A stretch of DNA of 64,000 bases from Moraxellaceae bacterium AER2_44_116 (GTDB lineage: Bacteria > Pseudomonadota > Gammaproteobacteria > Pseudomonadales > Moraxellaceae): the NCBI GenBank assembly GCA_006546595.1, contig VIAD01000006.1:1-64000 (forward strand), read 5' to 3'. The translations under genes were made by a program, and so were the position numbers. The notes beneath the pieces are model-generated. The model saw only the letters and a list, made by a program, of their open reading frames with translations. It was not told the DNA's origin and did no database searches. This document shows positions 1-8,668 of the stretch, one piece after another; the stretch's first letter is position 1, and each line of letters begins with the position of its first letter.

Positions 1-55
1 CTAACTGCTAACTGCTAACTGCTAACTGCTAACTGCTAACTGCTAACTGCTAACT
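1..55. repeat. Heptanucleotide tandem array (CTAACTG)n
   Basis: Seven perfect copies of CTAACTG and an eighth partial copy run from the window edge to base 55, so the array may continue to the left. On the minus strand the unit reads CAGTTAG. The last serine codon and the stop codon of atuF (AGT TAG) are formed by the first partial unit, so the array begins exactly at the 3' end of that gene. The unit places a stop in every frame within 21 bases. Confidence 0.95.
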
Positions 56-2005
56 AGGCTCAATCACCAACAATAATTGCCGTTTTTTCACCTGTTGTTT
101 TTCGTTGACGATAATTTCTTTCACCACACCCGCACAAGGAGCTTTTAATGGATGTTCAATTTTCATCGCTTCGAGTAATAACAAGGTTTGACCAGCACTC
201 ACTGTATCACCGACTTGCGTTAACACGTTGACTAATAAGCCGTCCATAGGTGCGTTAATTTGATTTTGACTGGCGGCATTGGCGGTTTTGGGTGGGGCAT
301 AGGTATCGTCAGAGGCGATGATTTGCCCTTGTCCCATATCAAAATAGACGCTGCCATCATCCAAGACATAATCTAAAGCACGACGATGGCCGTTTAACAC
401 ATAAGTCAATTTGCCATTTTTGTTGCTGTAGATGGATAAGGCGAATGAATTCGCCCCTACGGTAATTTGCCACGAACTATTAACGGTGAGGGGGGCGGCA
501 ACTTGCACATCTTGTTTGGCTTCGCCAATACTAACGGTGATGTGTTTAGGCGGTAAACTGGCGGTTTGAAGACGTTCGGTGGGTGTCGTTGCGAGGCTTA
601 ATAATAATCCTGCTACTGCAAAATCAATCGCTTGAGCTTGATAAGGACGTAGCGTGGTTAAGCTTTCTTCATGTTGAGCCAAAAAGCCCGTATGGGTGTC
701 GCCTGCAATAAACGCAGGATGACGTAATAATTGAGACAAATAAGCTTTGTTATTATTCAAACCCAATAACACGCTATCTTCAACGGCTTTCGCTAATACG
801 CGTGCCGCTTCACTACGTGTTGCACCCCAAGCAATGACTTTAGCAATCATAGGGTCATAAAAGGGACTGACTTCGCCGCCTGTTCTGACACCATCATCAA
901 TCCGCACTTGCGCTCCTGTCGCAGGTTGCCACGACAAAATTTTACCTGTTTGCGGTAAGTAGTTTTGGCGAGGGTCTTCGGCATATAAACGCACTTCAAT
1001 CGAATGACCGTTGAGTTGAATTTGTTCTTGGCGTAAGGGTAAGGGTTCGCCTGCCGCCACGCGTAATTGCCATGCCACTAAATCTTGGCCAGTAATTAAT
1101 TCGGTAACAGGATGTTCAACTTGTAAGCGGGTATTCATTTCTAGGAAGTAGAAACTACCTTTGCTGTCGAGCAAAAATTCTACTGTGCCTGCACCGACAT
1201 AATTCACTGCTTTGGCTGCGGCAACGGCGGCTTCACCCATGCGCTGACGCAGTTCAGGAGTCATAACAGGGCAGGGAGCTTCTTCGACCACTTTTTGATG
1301 GCGACGTTGAATCGAACAATCACGCTCACCTAAATACACACAGTTGCCATGTTGGTCGGCAAAAATTTGTAATTCGACATGACGAGGATTGATGACGGCT
1401 TGTTCCAAAATCAATTCGCCACTACCAAAGGCATTTTGAGCCTCTGAACGGGCAGTACGAATAGCCGCTAAGATTTCGCTTGCTTGCGTCACGCAACGCA
1501 TCCCGCGACCACCACCGCCTGCGGAGGCTTTAATCATCACAGGTAAGCCAATTTTTTCCGCTTGTGCCGCTAAAAAATGTTCGTCTTGGTTTTCGCCTTC
1601 ATAACCTGCAATACAGGGTACGCCTGCTTCAATCATCATGATTTTTGCGTGGCGTTTGCTGCCCATATCGTGAATTGCTGCGGCTGGCGGGCCAATAAAG
1701 GTAATGTGGTTATTCGCGCAAGCGGCGGCGAAGTCTTCGTTTTCGGACAAAAAACCATAGGCGGGATGGATGGCATCTGCACCCGATTGTTGGGCGGCAG
1801 CGATGATTTTATCAATCGATAAATACGAAGCCGAAACGCTAGAGTCACCAATATGAATTGCTTCGTCGGCTAACTGCGTGTGTGGAGCGTTGGTGTCGGC
1901 ATCGGAATAGACAGCAACGGTGCGATAACCTAATTGTTTGGCGGTTCTAATAATCCGACAGGCAATTTCGCCACGATTGGCAATTAATACTTTAGTAAAT
2001 GACAT
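50..2005 (-). CDS. atuF: Geranyl-CoA carboxylase, biotin-containing alpha subunit (AtuF-like)
   Basis: This is the biotin carboxylase plus biotin carrier subunit of an acyl-CoA carboxylase. It carboxylates its own biotin with ATP and bicarbonate, and AtuC then passes the CO2 to the acyl-CoA. The 651 residues give an N-terminal biotin carboxylase (IANRGEIACRI at the start, ATP-grasp glycine loop SAGGGGRGM, EMNTRLQVEHPVTE) and a C-terminal carrier domain with EAMKIEH, whose Lys615 should carry biotin. The common AMKM is AMKI here. Family knowledge cannot separate geranyl-CoA from methylcrotonyl-CoA carboxylase on this subunit alone; the AtuA-like gene in the same operon decides for geranyl-CoA. 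It is the last gene of the operon, 42 bases after atuE. Residues about 516-523 are encoded by a REP-like palindrome, and the stop codon lies in a heptamer array. Confidence 0.9.
   Translation of the reverse strand: MSFTKVLIANRGEIACRIIRTAKQLGYRTVAVYSDADTNAPHTQLADEAIHIGDSSVSASYLSIDKIIAAAQQSGADAIHPAYGFLSENEDFAAACANNHITFIGPPAAAIHDMGSKRHAKIMMIEAGVPCIAGYEGENQDEHFLAAQAEKIGLPVMIKASAGGGGRGMRCVTQASEILAAIRTARSEAQNAFGSGELILEQAVINPRHVELQIFADQHGNCVYLGERDCSIQRRHQKVVEEAPCPVMTPELRQRMGEAAVAAAKAVNYVGAGTVEFLLDSKGSFYFLEMNTRLQVEHPVTELITGQDLVAWQLRVAAGEPLPLRQEQIQLNGHSIEVRLYAEDPRQNYLPQTGKILSWQPATGAQVRIDDGVRTGGEVSPFYDPMIAKVIAWGATRSEAARVLAKAVEDSVLLGLNNNKAYLSQLLRHPAFIAGDTHTGFLAQHEESLTTLRPYQAQAIDFAVAGLLLSLATTPTERLQTASLPPKHITVSIGEAKQDVQVAAPLTVNSSWQITVGANSFALSIYSNKNGKLTYVLNGHRRALDYVLDDGSVYFDMGQGQIIASDDTYAPPKTANAASQNQINAPMDGLLVNVLTQVGDTVSAGQTLLLLEAMKIEHPLKAPCAGVVKEIIVNEKQQVKKRQLLLVIEPS
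437..460. repeat. REP-like palindrome (GGCGAAT family) inside atuF
   Basis: The arms GGCGAAT and ATTCGCC, two bases apart, are flanked on the minus strand by GTAGG and TTA. This matches the layout of the elements at 2031-2051 and 54298-54325. It is in frame within atuF and encodes about eight residues (VGANSFAL) between the biotin carboxylase and carrier domains. Confidence 0.7.
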
Positions 2006-2030
2006 AATAAGTTCTCATGTTGTCCATCAT

Positions 2031-2051
2031 GGCGAATTAATTCGCCCTTAC
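2031..2051. repeat. REP-like palindrome (GGCGAAT family) between atuE and atuF
   Basis: A perfect 16-base palindrome, GGCGAATTAATTCGCC, is followed by CTTAC. It overlaps the stop codon of atuE (2048-2050). The same core and CTTAC tail occur at 54298-54325. Confidence 0.75.
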
Positions 2052-2848
2052 AGTACCCAACTAGCCGCGCGTTTTTGCACAAAGGCCATGCCGCCTTCCA
2101 TGCCTTCGGCACTTTGAATGGCACAAGCAAAGGCTTCAGCGGCATCATCCAATAGCTGTTCTAAAGGTTGATGACCGACTTGCTGTAACAACGCTTTAGT
2201 GACTTGGGTGGCGTGTGGTGCGCATTGTTGTAAGTCTTGAATCACGCGTACCAAAGCAGCTTCTAAGCCTTCGTTATCGGCATACACTTCATGCACTAAA
2301 CCGATTTTTTGTGCGGCTTCACCGTTAATACGCAGCCCTAATAAGGCTAAACGTCGGGCTTGAGTCAGTCCTAAGCGCTGAACAATAAAGGGGGCAATTT
2401 GTGCGGGAATAATGCCTAAACGGGTTTCAGGCATGCCAAATTGCGCGTCGGCTTTGGCTAAAGCGACATCACTAACACACGCCAAACCAAAACCACCGCC
2501 TAAAATCGCGCCTTCTAATACTGTCACTACCACAAAAGGTGAGCTATTGACTTGGGTTAATAAATGGCCAAACGTGCGATTAAAATGTTGATAGGCTTGA
2601 GGATTATCCGTGGCTTGTTGACGAATCGTCATCATGTCGCGAATGTCACCCCCTGCACAAAAATGCCCTCCTGCGCCGCGTAACACCACCGCACGAATGG
2701 CATTGTTGGCTGCCCATGCAAACGTAGCTTGTAGTTCTTGCACCATTTGCAAACTCATGGAGTTTCGGCTTTCGGGGCGATTGAGCGTAATGTGCAAAAT
2801 GCCTTTTTCGGGGCAGACGAGTAAAGTTTGGCTGACGGGTAGAGTCAT
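2048..2848 (-). CDS. atuE: Enoyl-CoA hydratase/isomerase, probable isohexenylglutaconyl-CoA hydratase (AtuE-like)
   Basis: A crotonase-superfamily protein of 266 residues. By position it should hydrate the carboxylated product of AtuC/AtuF (isohexenylglutaconyl-CoA). Crotonase signatures are visible: HFCAGGDIRDM forms the first oxyanion-hole region, EGAILGGGFGLACVSDVALA the second, and FGMPETRLGIIP carries the usual active-site glutamate. The length is normal for the family. It lies between atuD and atuF, matching the order in Pseudomonas aeruginosa as known from the literature. Substrate specificity is inferred from the operon; the sequence alone would also fit a methylglutaconyl-CoA hydratase of leucine breakdown. 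Confidence 0.85.
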   Translation of the reverse strand: MTLPVSQTLLVCPEKGILHITLNRPESRNSMSLQMVQELQATFAWAANNAIRAVVLRGAGGHFCAGGDIRDMMTIRQQATDNPQAYQHFNRTFGHLLTQVNSSPFVVVTVLEGAILGGGFGLACVSDVALAKADAQFGMPETRLGIIPAQIAPFIVQRLGLTQARRLALLGLRINGEAAQKIGLVHEVYADNEGLEAALVRVIQDLQQCAPHATQVTKALLQQVGHQPLEQLLDDAAEAFACAIQSAEGMEGGMAFVQKRAASWVL

Positions 2849-2906
2849 GGCTGTTTATCCATTTTCAGATGCTTTGCTAACTATTGTCGATGTTTAAATC
2901 TCACTA

Positions 2907-2962
2907 GCCCCCTTTAATAACTGGGGAAACACCCTCCTTAATATCAAAGGAGGATTGGGGTG
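2907..2962. repeat. Inverted-repeat element in the atuD-atuE gap
   Basis: A stem of CCTCCTT (2933-2939) and AAGGAGG (2947-2953) lies inside outer C-rich and G-rich blocks (CCCCCTTT at the left, TTGGGGTGG at the right). It looks like a small dispersed palindromic element. It fills most of the 117-base gap between the two genes and could form a hairpin in the operon mRNA. Confidence 0.6.
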
Positions 2963-2965
2963 GAT

Positions 2966-4126
2966 TTACTTCTTCTTTTTACTCGGCAAAGTATTTGTCA
3001 ACTTGCAAATAATGCCGAGCATGATTTCATCTGCACCACCACCAATAGAAATTAAACGACCATCACGATAGGCTCGGGCAATTGGGTTTTCCCACATAAA
3101 GCCCATACCACCCCAATACTGCAAGCACGAGTCGGTGACTTCACGCATTAAACGTCCGGCTTTTAATTTCGCCATTGACGCTAATAAGGTTACGTCTTGG
3201 CCATTGATATGCTGCTCACACGCTTGATAGACCAAGGCGCGTAAACACTCTACTTCAGTACGCAACTCAGCAAAACGGAAATGGATGACTTGATTGTCAA
3301 TTAGAGGTTGGCCAAAGGTGGTGCGTTCGCGGCAGTACTCAATGGTTTTTTCAATACAGGCTTCCATACCGCCAATAGCGTTGGCGGCACCGTATAAACG
3401 CTCTTCTTGAAATTGCATCATTTGCATCATAAAGCCCATACCTTCAGCACCTACGCGGTTGCTTTGTGGTACGCGGACATTATCAAAAAATATTTGTGCG
3501 GTATCCGATGAGCGCATCCCCATTTTGTTGAGCTTTTTGGAGAAACTCACTCCTACCGCATTGGATGGCACAATAATCATTGATTTATTGACGTGCGGTT
3601 TGTCATCCGATGTATTAGCAAGCAAACAGAAGAAATCGGCTTGAGTGGAGTTGGTAATCCACATTTTAGTGCCGTTGATAATATAGTCATCACCGTCTTT
3701 GACGGCAGTCGTTTTAATGGCGGCAACATCCGAGCCTGCATGAGGTTCAGACACGGCAATAGACGCGACCATGTCGCCAGCAATGGCAGGAGTGAGATAC
3801 TTCGCACGTAATTCGGCTGAGCCAAAACGGGCAAGGGCAGGTGTCGCCATATCGGTTTGCACACCAATCGCCATCGGTACACCACCACAAGAAATACGGC
3901 CTAACTCTTCAACAACGACCATATTGTAAGAGTAATCCAAGCCCATGCCGCCGTTTTCTACGGGCTTACAAATACCTAAAAGACCCAATTCGCCCATTTT
4001 TCTAAATAATTCATGGGCTGGAAAAATACCCGCTTCTTCCCATTCATCCACAAAAGGGTTGATTTGGTTTTCGACAAACTGACGTGTCATGCGACGTAGA
4101 GCGTCATGTTCTGGAGTAAATTGCAT
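2966..4126 (-). CDS. atuD: Acyl-CoA dehydrogenase, probable citronellyl-CoA dehydrogenase (AtuD-like)
   Basis: An FAD-dependent acyl-CoA dehydrogenase of 386 residues, the normal family length. In the atu pathway this step introduces the double bond that turns citronellyl-CoA into geranyl-CoA. Visible signatures are VSEPHAGSDVAAIKT and KMWITNSTQADFF for substrate and FAD binding, and the C-terminal CLQYWGGMGFMWENP with GGGADEIML, where family members usually place the catalytic glutamate. A good ribosome-binding site (AGAGGA) sits 7-8 bases before the ATG. It is followed by a KKKK tail. The exact substrate is inferred from the operon. Confidence 0.87.
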   Translation of the reverse strand: MQFTPEHDALRRMTRQFVENQINPFVDEWEEAGIFPAHELFRKMGELGLLGICKPVENGGMGLDYSYNMVVVEELGRISCGGVPMAIGVQTDMATPALARFGSAELRAKYLTPAIAGDMVASIAVSEPHAGSDVAAIKTTAVKDGDDYIINGTKMWITNSTQADFFCLLANTSDDKPHVNKSMIIVPSNAVGVSFSKKLNKMGMRSSDTAQIFFDNVRVPQSNRVGAEGMGFMMQMMQFQEERLYGAANAIGGMEACIEKTIEYCRERTTFGQPLIDNQVIHFRFAELRTEVECLRALVYQACEQHINGQDVTLLASMAKLKAGRLMREVTDSCLQYWGGMGFMWENPIARAYRDGRLISIGGGADEIMLGIICKLTNTLPSKKKK

Positions 4127-4151
4127 GGTGTTATCCTCTTTGTTTGTTTAA

Positions 4152-4227
4152 CCCTCACCCCGACCCTCTCCCACTGGGAGAGGGGGCTAAGTCCTCTCTC
4201 CCCGTGGGAGAGAGTTAGAGTGAGGGT
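4152..4227. repeat. CCCTCACCC/CTCTCCC dispersed repeat, copy 1
   Basis: It begins CCCTCACCCCGACCCTCTCC and ends in the complementary GAGTGAGGGT, with internal hairpins (CTCCCACTGGGAG and CTCTCCCCGTGGGAGAG). It lies in the atuC-atuD gap. Related copies are at 6747-6824, 37416-37548 and 55354-55434, so this is a genome-dispersed palindromic family. Confidence 0.85.
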
Positions 4228-4237
4228 GCGTGTTAAA

Positions 4238-5845
4238 TTAAAATCGTGCTACGCCATACGTGCTTGGCTGAAGCTGTCTTTTTTCGCCATCACGAATGGT
4301 TTGTAGTAAAAAAATCAATAGCTTGCGGGTATCGCGTGGGTCAATAATGCCGTCGTCAAATAAATTGGCGGTATTAAATAAAGCACTGGATTGCGACTCT
4401 AATTTGGCGGCAGTACTCATTTCTAAAAAGTTAAGTACGTTTTCGTCAGGCGTAATACCCATTTTTTGCTGTTTTTGTTCGGTGACAATACGCAGCACTT
4501 TGCCCGCTTGTGCGCCACCCATCACCGCCGTTTTGGAATTTGGCCACGAAAAAATAAAGTGAGGGTCTAAACCACGACCACACATCGCGTAGTTACCCGC
4601 GCCATAAGAACCACCAATGACAATCGATAACTTCGGCACACGGGCATTAGCAACAGCTTGAATCATTTTTGAGCCGTGTTTAATCACGCCATGTTGTTCG
4701 GATTCTGTGCCAACCATAAAGCCTGTCGTATTATGCAAAAACAGTAATGGCCGACCTGTTTGGTCGCATAATTGAATAAATTGACTGGCTTTAGCAGCGC
4801 CTTGAGGAGTGATTGGGCCGTTGTTGCCAATAATGCCAATAGTCACGTCACCGATGCTGGCCCAACCACAAACCGTTTGATTATCAAATTCGGTTTTAAA
4901 ATCTAAGAAATTAGAATCATCGACTAAACAAGCGATAATGCTGCGGACATCATAAGGCTTGCGTAAATCACACGGAATTAAACCGAGAATGTCGTCAATG
5001 GGGAAGCGCGGTTCGGCATAGGTTGCGGTGTTGGCGATTTTATCCCAACCCAACATGCCCACAATGTCACGAGCTTGGCGAATGCCATCGGCATCATTTT
5101 CGGCTAAATATTCTGCTGTGCCTGCAACCTGTGCGTGCATGGCTGCGCCGCCGAGTTCTTCCTCGGTAGCAACTTCACCCGTTGCCGCTTTTAATAAAGG
5201 AGGGCCTGCCAAAAACATCGCCGTTTTATTACGCACCACTACCATATAATCGGAGAGGCCGGGTTGATACGCACCACCCGCCGTCGCATTACCATGAACG
5301 ACAGTGACTTGTGGTAAGCCCATTGCCGATAACCGTGCTTGATTAGCAAAGGAACGCGCACCTTCAACAAAAATATCGGCGGCATAATTCAAATTTGCGC
5401 CGCCACTTTCCGCTAACGTCACCATCGGTAGTTTGTTTTGTTTGGCAATCTGTTGCAGTCGTAAGCTTTTACGCAAACCACTGGGCGAAATCGTGCCGCC
5501 TTTAATGGCAGAATTACTCGCACCCACTAAACAACGCACGCCATTAATCACACCAATGCCCGCAATCATATTGCCGCCCGCTTCAGTGCCATCTTTGTCG
5601 TCGTGGAGCATATAGCCTGCTAAACCACACAACTCAACAAAGGGTGAGCCGGCATCTAATAAATGCTGAACCCGTTCATGCGGTAACATCTTGCCGCGTT
5701 TGACGAATTTCGGTTTTTCTTGCAATGAGCGTTCGAGCACTTTTTGCTTAATGGCCGCCACTTCGTCAATTTGTTTCAGCATCGCCTGTTGATTGGCAAC
5801 AAAGTCAGCCCCGTTGCGGTCGAGTTCTAAGTCAATGATGGGCAT
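4238..5845 (-). CDS. atuC: Geranyl-CoA carboxylase, carboxyltransferase beta subunit (AtuC-like)
   Basis: This is the carboxyltransferase subunit that moves CO2 from the biotin of AtuF to the acyl-CoA. The 535 residues fit the family. Both crotonase-like halves are visible: ESGGANLNYAADIFVEGA and GNATAGGAYQPGLSDY in the N-terminal half, and HNTTGFMVGTESEQHG with GGSYGAGNYAMCGRG in the C-terminal half. GGAYQPGLSDY stands where methylcrotonyl-CoA carboxylases usually carry a GGAYxPAMADE-type motif, which favours a different substrate, in line with geranyl-CoA. Its ATG shares one base with the TAA of atuB (TAATG), implying translational coupling. A dispersed repeat separates it from atuD. Confidence 0.88.
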   Translation of the reverse strand: MPIIDLELDRNGADFVANQQAMLKQIDEVAAIKQKVLERSLQEKPKFVKRGKMLPHERVQHLLDAGSPFVELCGLAGYMLHDDKDGTEAGGNMIAGIGVINGVRCLVGASNSAIKGGTISPSGLRKSLRLQQIAKQNKLPMVTLAESGGANLNYAADIFVEGARSFANQARLSAMGLPQVTVVHGNATAGGAYQPGLSDYMVVVRNKTAMFLAGPPLLKAATGEVATEEELGGAAMHAQVAGTAEYLAENDADGIRQARDIVGMLGWDKIANTATYAEPRFPIDDILGLIPCDLRKPYDVRSIIACLVDDSNFLDFKTEFDNQTVCGWASIGDVTIGIIGNNGPITPQGAAKASQFIQLCDQTGRPLLFLHNTTGFMVGTESEQHGVIKHGSKMIQAVANARVPKLSIVIGGSYGAGNYAMCGRGLDPHFIFSWPNSKTAVMGGAQAGKVLRIVTEQKQQKMGITPDENVLNFLEMSTAAKLESQSSALFNTANLFDDGIIDPRDTRKLLIFLLQTIRDGEKRQLQPSTYGVARF

Positions 5846-6717
5846 TACACTTTCCCCTTTAAGACATTAGGAATAAATGCACGATGAAAACCGTTATAGG
5901 CTTCAGAGTTTTGATGGTCGGCGAGGGGATAAATCGGTGTCCCTAAAGAGGCTGCGCCATCAATACGAATGGTCACGCCCGAGACAAAAGCAGAGGCTTC
6001 GGATAACAAGAAGCAAGTGACGCTAGAAACTTCGGATTCTGTGCCCATGCGTTTTAATGGCACTTTACTGGCTAAGGTGGGAATGACAAATTGTGCAAAA
6101 TCGCCTTTGTATGAATCCATGCCTGAAGAAATAATCCAACCCGGTGCAACCGCATTAACACGCACACCACTGACAGCCCATTCGATAGCGGCGGTTTTGG
6201 TCAAATTATCCACACCCGCACGCGCTGCGCCTGAATGTCCCATGCCAGGCATTCCACCCCACATATCGGCACACATATTGACGATACTGCCGCCATGTTG
6301 TGCCATCCACTGGTTATAGACTTCGCGCATCATCAAAAACGTCCCATGGAGATTGTTCTTCACGACAGCATCAAAACCATTAGTGGAAATATTGGCGAGG
6401 GCAGAAGGGAATTGACCGCCTGCGTTATTAACTAAACCATCAATCTTGCCAAAGTCTTTAATGACAGTAGCGATAGTGTCTTTGACTTGTTGCTCATCAC
6501 GGATATCGCAGACGATTGAGCGAATTAGCCCACCATCTTGAATAATCTCATCTTCGACTAGGACCAGTTTTTCCGCTTTACGGCCTGTGATAATGACTTG
6601 TGCGCCTAATGCAGCTAATTCGTGCGCGGTACAACGACCAATACCCGAACCACCACCCGTGATAATAATCACTTTGTCGGCAAACGCATCTTCACGAAAA
6701 ATGGAGTTATAAGACAT
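5845..6717 (-). CDS. atuB: Short-chain dehydrogenase/enoyl-CoA-reductase-like SDR (AtuB-like)
   Basis: An SDR of 290 residues in position two of the atu operon, where P. aeruginosa AtuB lies. The nucleotide-binding motif IITGGGSGIGRCTA is intact, and NNAGGQFPS corresponds to the NNAG motif. The usual YxxxK catalytic pair is replaced by HSGAARAGV, the form typical of the peroxisomal trans-2-enoyl-CoA reductase (PECR) and DECR2 branch, so this is not damage. The ATG at 6717 is chosen because the in-frame upstream GTG lies within a dispersed repeat. Its product probably oxidises or reduces a terpenoid intermediate; the exact reaction is uncertain. Confidence 0.83.
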   Translation of the reverse strand: MSYNSIFREDAFADKVIIITGGGSGIGRCTAHELAALGAQVIITGRKAEKLVLVEDEIIQDGGLIRSIVCDIRDEQQVKDTIATVIKDFGKIDGLVNNAGGQFPSALANISTNGFDAVVKNNLHGTFLMMREVYNQWMAQHGGSIVNMCADMWGGMPGMGHSGAARAGVDNLTKTAAIEWAVSGVRVNAVAPGWIISSGMDSYKGDFAQFVIPTLASKVPLKRMGTESEVSSVTCFLLSEASAFVSGVTIRIDGAASLGTPIYPLADHQNSEAYNGFHRAFIPNVLKGKV

Positions 6718-6746
6718 ATTTTTAAAACCTAATCTAATGAATAAAT

Positions 6747-6824
6747 CCCTCACCCCAGCCCTCTCCCTGAGGGAGAGGGAGCAAGAAGTCCTCTCTCCCC
6801 GAGGGAGAGAGCTAGAGTGAGGGT
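6747..6824. repeat. CCCTCACCC/CTCTCCC dispersed repeat, copy 2
   Basis: The same family as 4152-4227, with nearly identical ends (CCCTCACCCCAGCCCTCTCC and GAGTGAGGGT) and two internal hairpins. It fills the gap between atuA and atuB. Confidence 0.85.
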
Positions 6825-6828
6825 GTAG

Positions 6829-8619
6829 TTAAATAAGTTCCGCAGGAATCTTCACAGGCATCGCCAATAACTGTTGTGCGTGAGCTTTGCCTTGTGGGTC
6901 AACACGTTGACTGGCAATGCCGCCGCCGCCGAGGGCATAGGTCAACATAAAGTTAAAGGCATTTAAGCTCGGCATTTCATAACGAGTCACTGTGCTGCGC
7001 GCTTCTAGCCAATGTTGACAATAAGCAGCAACGGCTTCTTCACCTAAACTGGCACGAATCCATGGCAAATATTCAGCCTTACGGGCAATGATACCAATGT
7101 TGGAGGAATCACCTTTATCACCACTTCGTGCCCACGCTAATTGAACTAAAGGTACTGTATGAGTCACGTTGCTGTTGTCGGCGACTTCGCCACAAGCTAA
7201 ACGTGTAGGCGCAACAAAACCGCCATCTGTTGGCAGAGCCACCGCAATACGTTCGCCTTGAATATCTAAACTGACAGGTACGGCTATTTTGGGCACGACA
7301 CAGGAAAATAAACGCACGACAGGAGACGGTTTAGGACGACCGCCCATAATGCCAGCCAAACCGGGTGCCATGCCTGTAGAGGCTTGGGCAATTTCACTGG
7401 ACAAAAATAACAACGCTTCTTGGACAGGATAACGAGCCACCATTCGCACGGTAATTTCGCGACATTGTTTCGCTTCAGGACGCGCATTCGCGCCATAGGC
7501 TTGTTCGCTACCGACAATCTCAATATGGGTAGACATCAGCGCAGGCGCACCACGTTTGGCTAATACTTTATTCACTTTGCTAAAAATAGATTCAGCAACC
7601 CGTTGACCTTTAGCAACCGCATCAATACCAATAATGACAAAGCTCACAATTAAACGATAGCCGTCCATATAAGTAGCCGACACTTTATAAGTATCACTTG
7701 GCGCACGACCTTTAGCACCACTCACTTTGACTAAATTATCGCCCACTTGCTCGACTTGCACTTCGGTAAAGTCACACACCACATCAGGTAAGAAATAGGC
7801 TTGTGGGTCGCCAATTTCATAAATTAATTGTTCGCGAATGGTGGCGGTGTTAATTAAGCCTCCTGTTTTTTCGGGTTTGCTGACGACAAAAGAACCATCG
7901 GCAAAACATTCAGCAACAGGGAAACCCATGTTGTCGTAGTCGGGGACATCTTGCCAATCAGTGAAGTTGCCGCCCGTACATTGTGCGCCACACTCAATAA
8001 TATGGCCTGCCAACGAACCTTGAGCCAATTTGTCGTAATCATCCACCGACCACCCAAACTCATGTAACAATGGACCTAAAACCACCGCCGAATCAACGAC
8101 ACGCCCTGTAATGACAATATCCGCACCCAACGCCAAGGCATCACGAATAGGAATGCCGCCCAAATAAGCATTCATACTTGCCAGCATCGGCGGCATGGCT
8201 TCGCCGCTAAACATTTCACGCGTATCCGCGTCGCGCCAAGTTTGTTGTTCACCAACTAAATCATCACCCAAGACCACGGCTACTTTCAGATTTAAGCCTG
8301 CGTCTTTAATCAGCTTTTCTAAAGCATCACGACAGGCGAGAGGATTGACACCACCTGCATTACTAATAACTTTGATTTTTTTCTCTGCAATTTCAGGTAA
8401 TAACCGCGCCATCACTTGCGAAACAAAATCGGTCGCATAGCCCGCATCAGGCTTTTTCATCTTTGCGCCAGCCATAATCGACATCGTGATTTCGGCTAGA
8501 TAATCAAAAACCAAATAATCAATCTGGGTTTGGCGCACTAATTGAAAGGCGGCGGTATTGGTATCACCCCAAAAGCCAGAGGCACAACCAATTCGTATCG
8601 AAGTTTTCTGAGTTGTCAT
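6829..8619 (-). CDS. atuA: AtuA-like acyclic terpene utilisation protein (DUF1446 family)
   Basis: The first gene of the operon and its most diagnostic member. The protein starts with IRIGCASGFWGDTNTAAFQ and belongs to the DUF1446/AtuA family, found in citronellol/geraniol utilisation clusters. Its biochemical role is not settled as far as I know. The start is placed at 8619, giving 596 residues, because AGGA lies six bases upstream and the family starts near this point; a start 21 codons further upstream would run into the operator. Glycine-rich segments (GGGGIASQRVDPQGKA near the C-terminus, ARSGDKGDSSNIGI before it) are typical of the family. Transcription is likely from the promoter at 8669-8698 under AtuR control. 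Confidence 0.88.
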   Translation of the reverse strand: MTTQKTSIRIGCASGFWGDTNTAAFQLVRQTQIDYLVFDYLAEITMSIMAGAKMKKPDAGYATDFVSQVMARLLPEIAEKKIKVISNAGGVNPLACRDALEKLIKDAGLNLKVAVVLGDDLVGEQQTWRDADTREMFSGEAMPPMLASMNAYLGGIPIRDALALGADIVITGRVVDSAVVLGPLLHEFGWSVDDYDKLAQGSLAGHIIECGAQCTGGNFTDWQDVPDYDNMGFPVAECFADGSFVVSKPEKTGGLINTATIREQLIYEIGDPQAYFLPDVVCDFTEVQVEQVGDNLVKVSGAKGRAPSDTYKVSATYMDGYRLIVSFVIIGIDAVAKGQRVAESIFSKVNKVLAKRGAPALMSTHIEIVGSEQAYGANARPEAKQCREITVRMVARYPVQEALLFLSSEIAQASTGMAPGLAGIMGGRPKPSPVVRLFSCVVPKIAVPVSLDIQGERIAVALPTDGGFVAPTRLACGEVADNSNVTHTVPLVQLAWARSGDKGDSSNIGIIARKAEYLPWIRASLGEEAVAAYCQHWLEARSTVTRYEMPSLNAFNFMLTYALGGGGIASQRVDPQGKAHAQQLLAMPVKIPAELI

Positions 8620-8668
8620 AACGCATCCTAAATGTGTAGCTATGTTTGCAGTGAATCGCCATGCGCGT

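Noticed and set aside
4106..4306. Open frame over the repeat between atuC and atuD on the plus strand
   Set aside because: It is made of the palindromic repeat itself (LTPTLSHWERG-type peptide) and has no independent support as a gene.
5845..6717. AtuB as a damaged SDR because the YxxxK pair is missing
   Set aside because: HSGAARAGV is the normal motif of the PECR/DECR2 branch of the family.
6718..6753. Upstream GTG start adding 12 residues to the atuB product
   Set aside because: It lies within a dispersed repeat, has no ribosome-binding site, and the SDR fold starts after the ATG at 6717.
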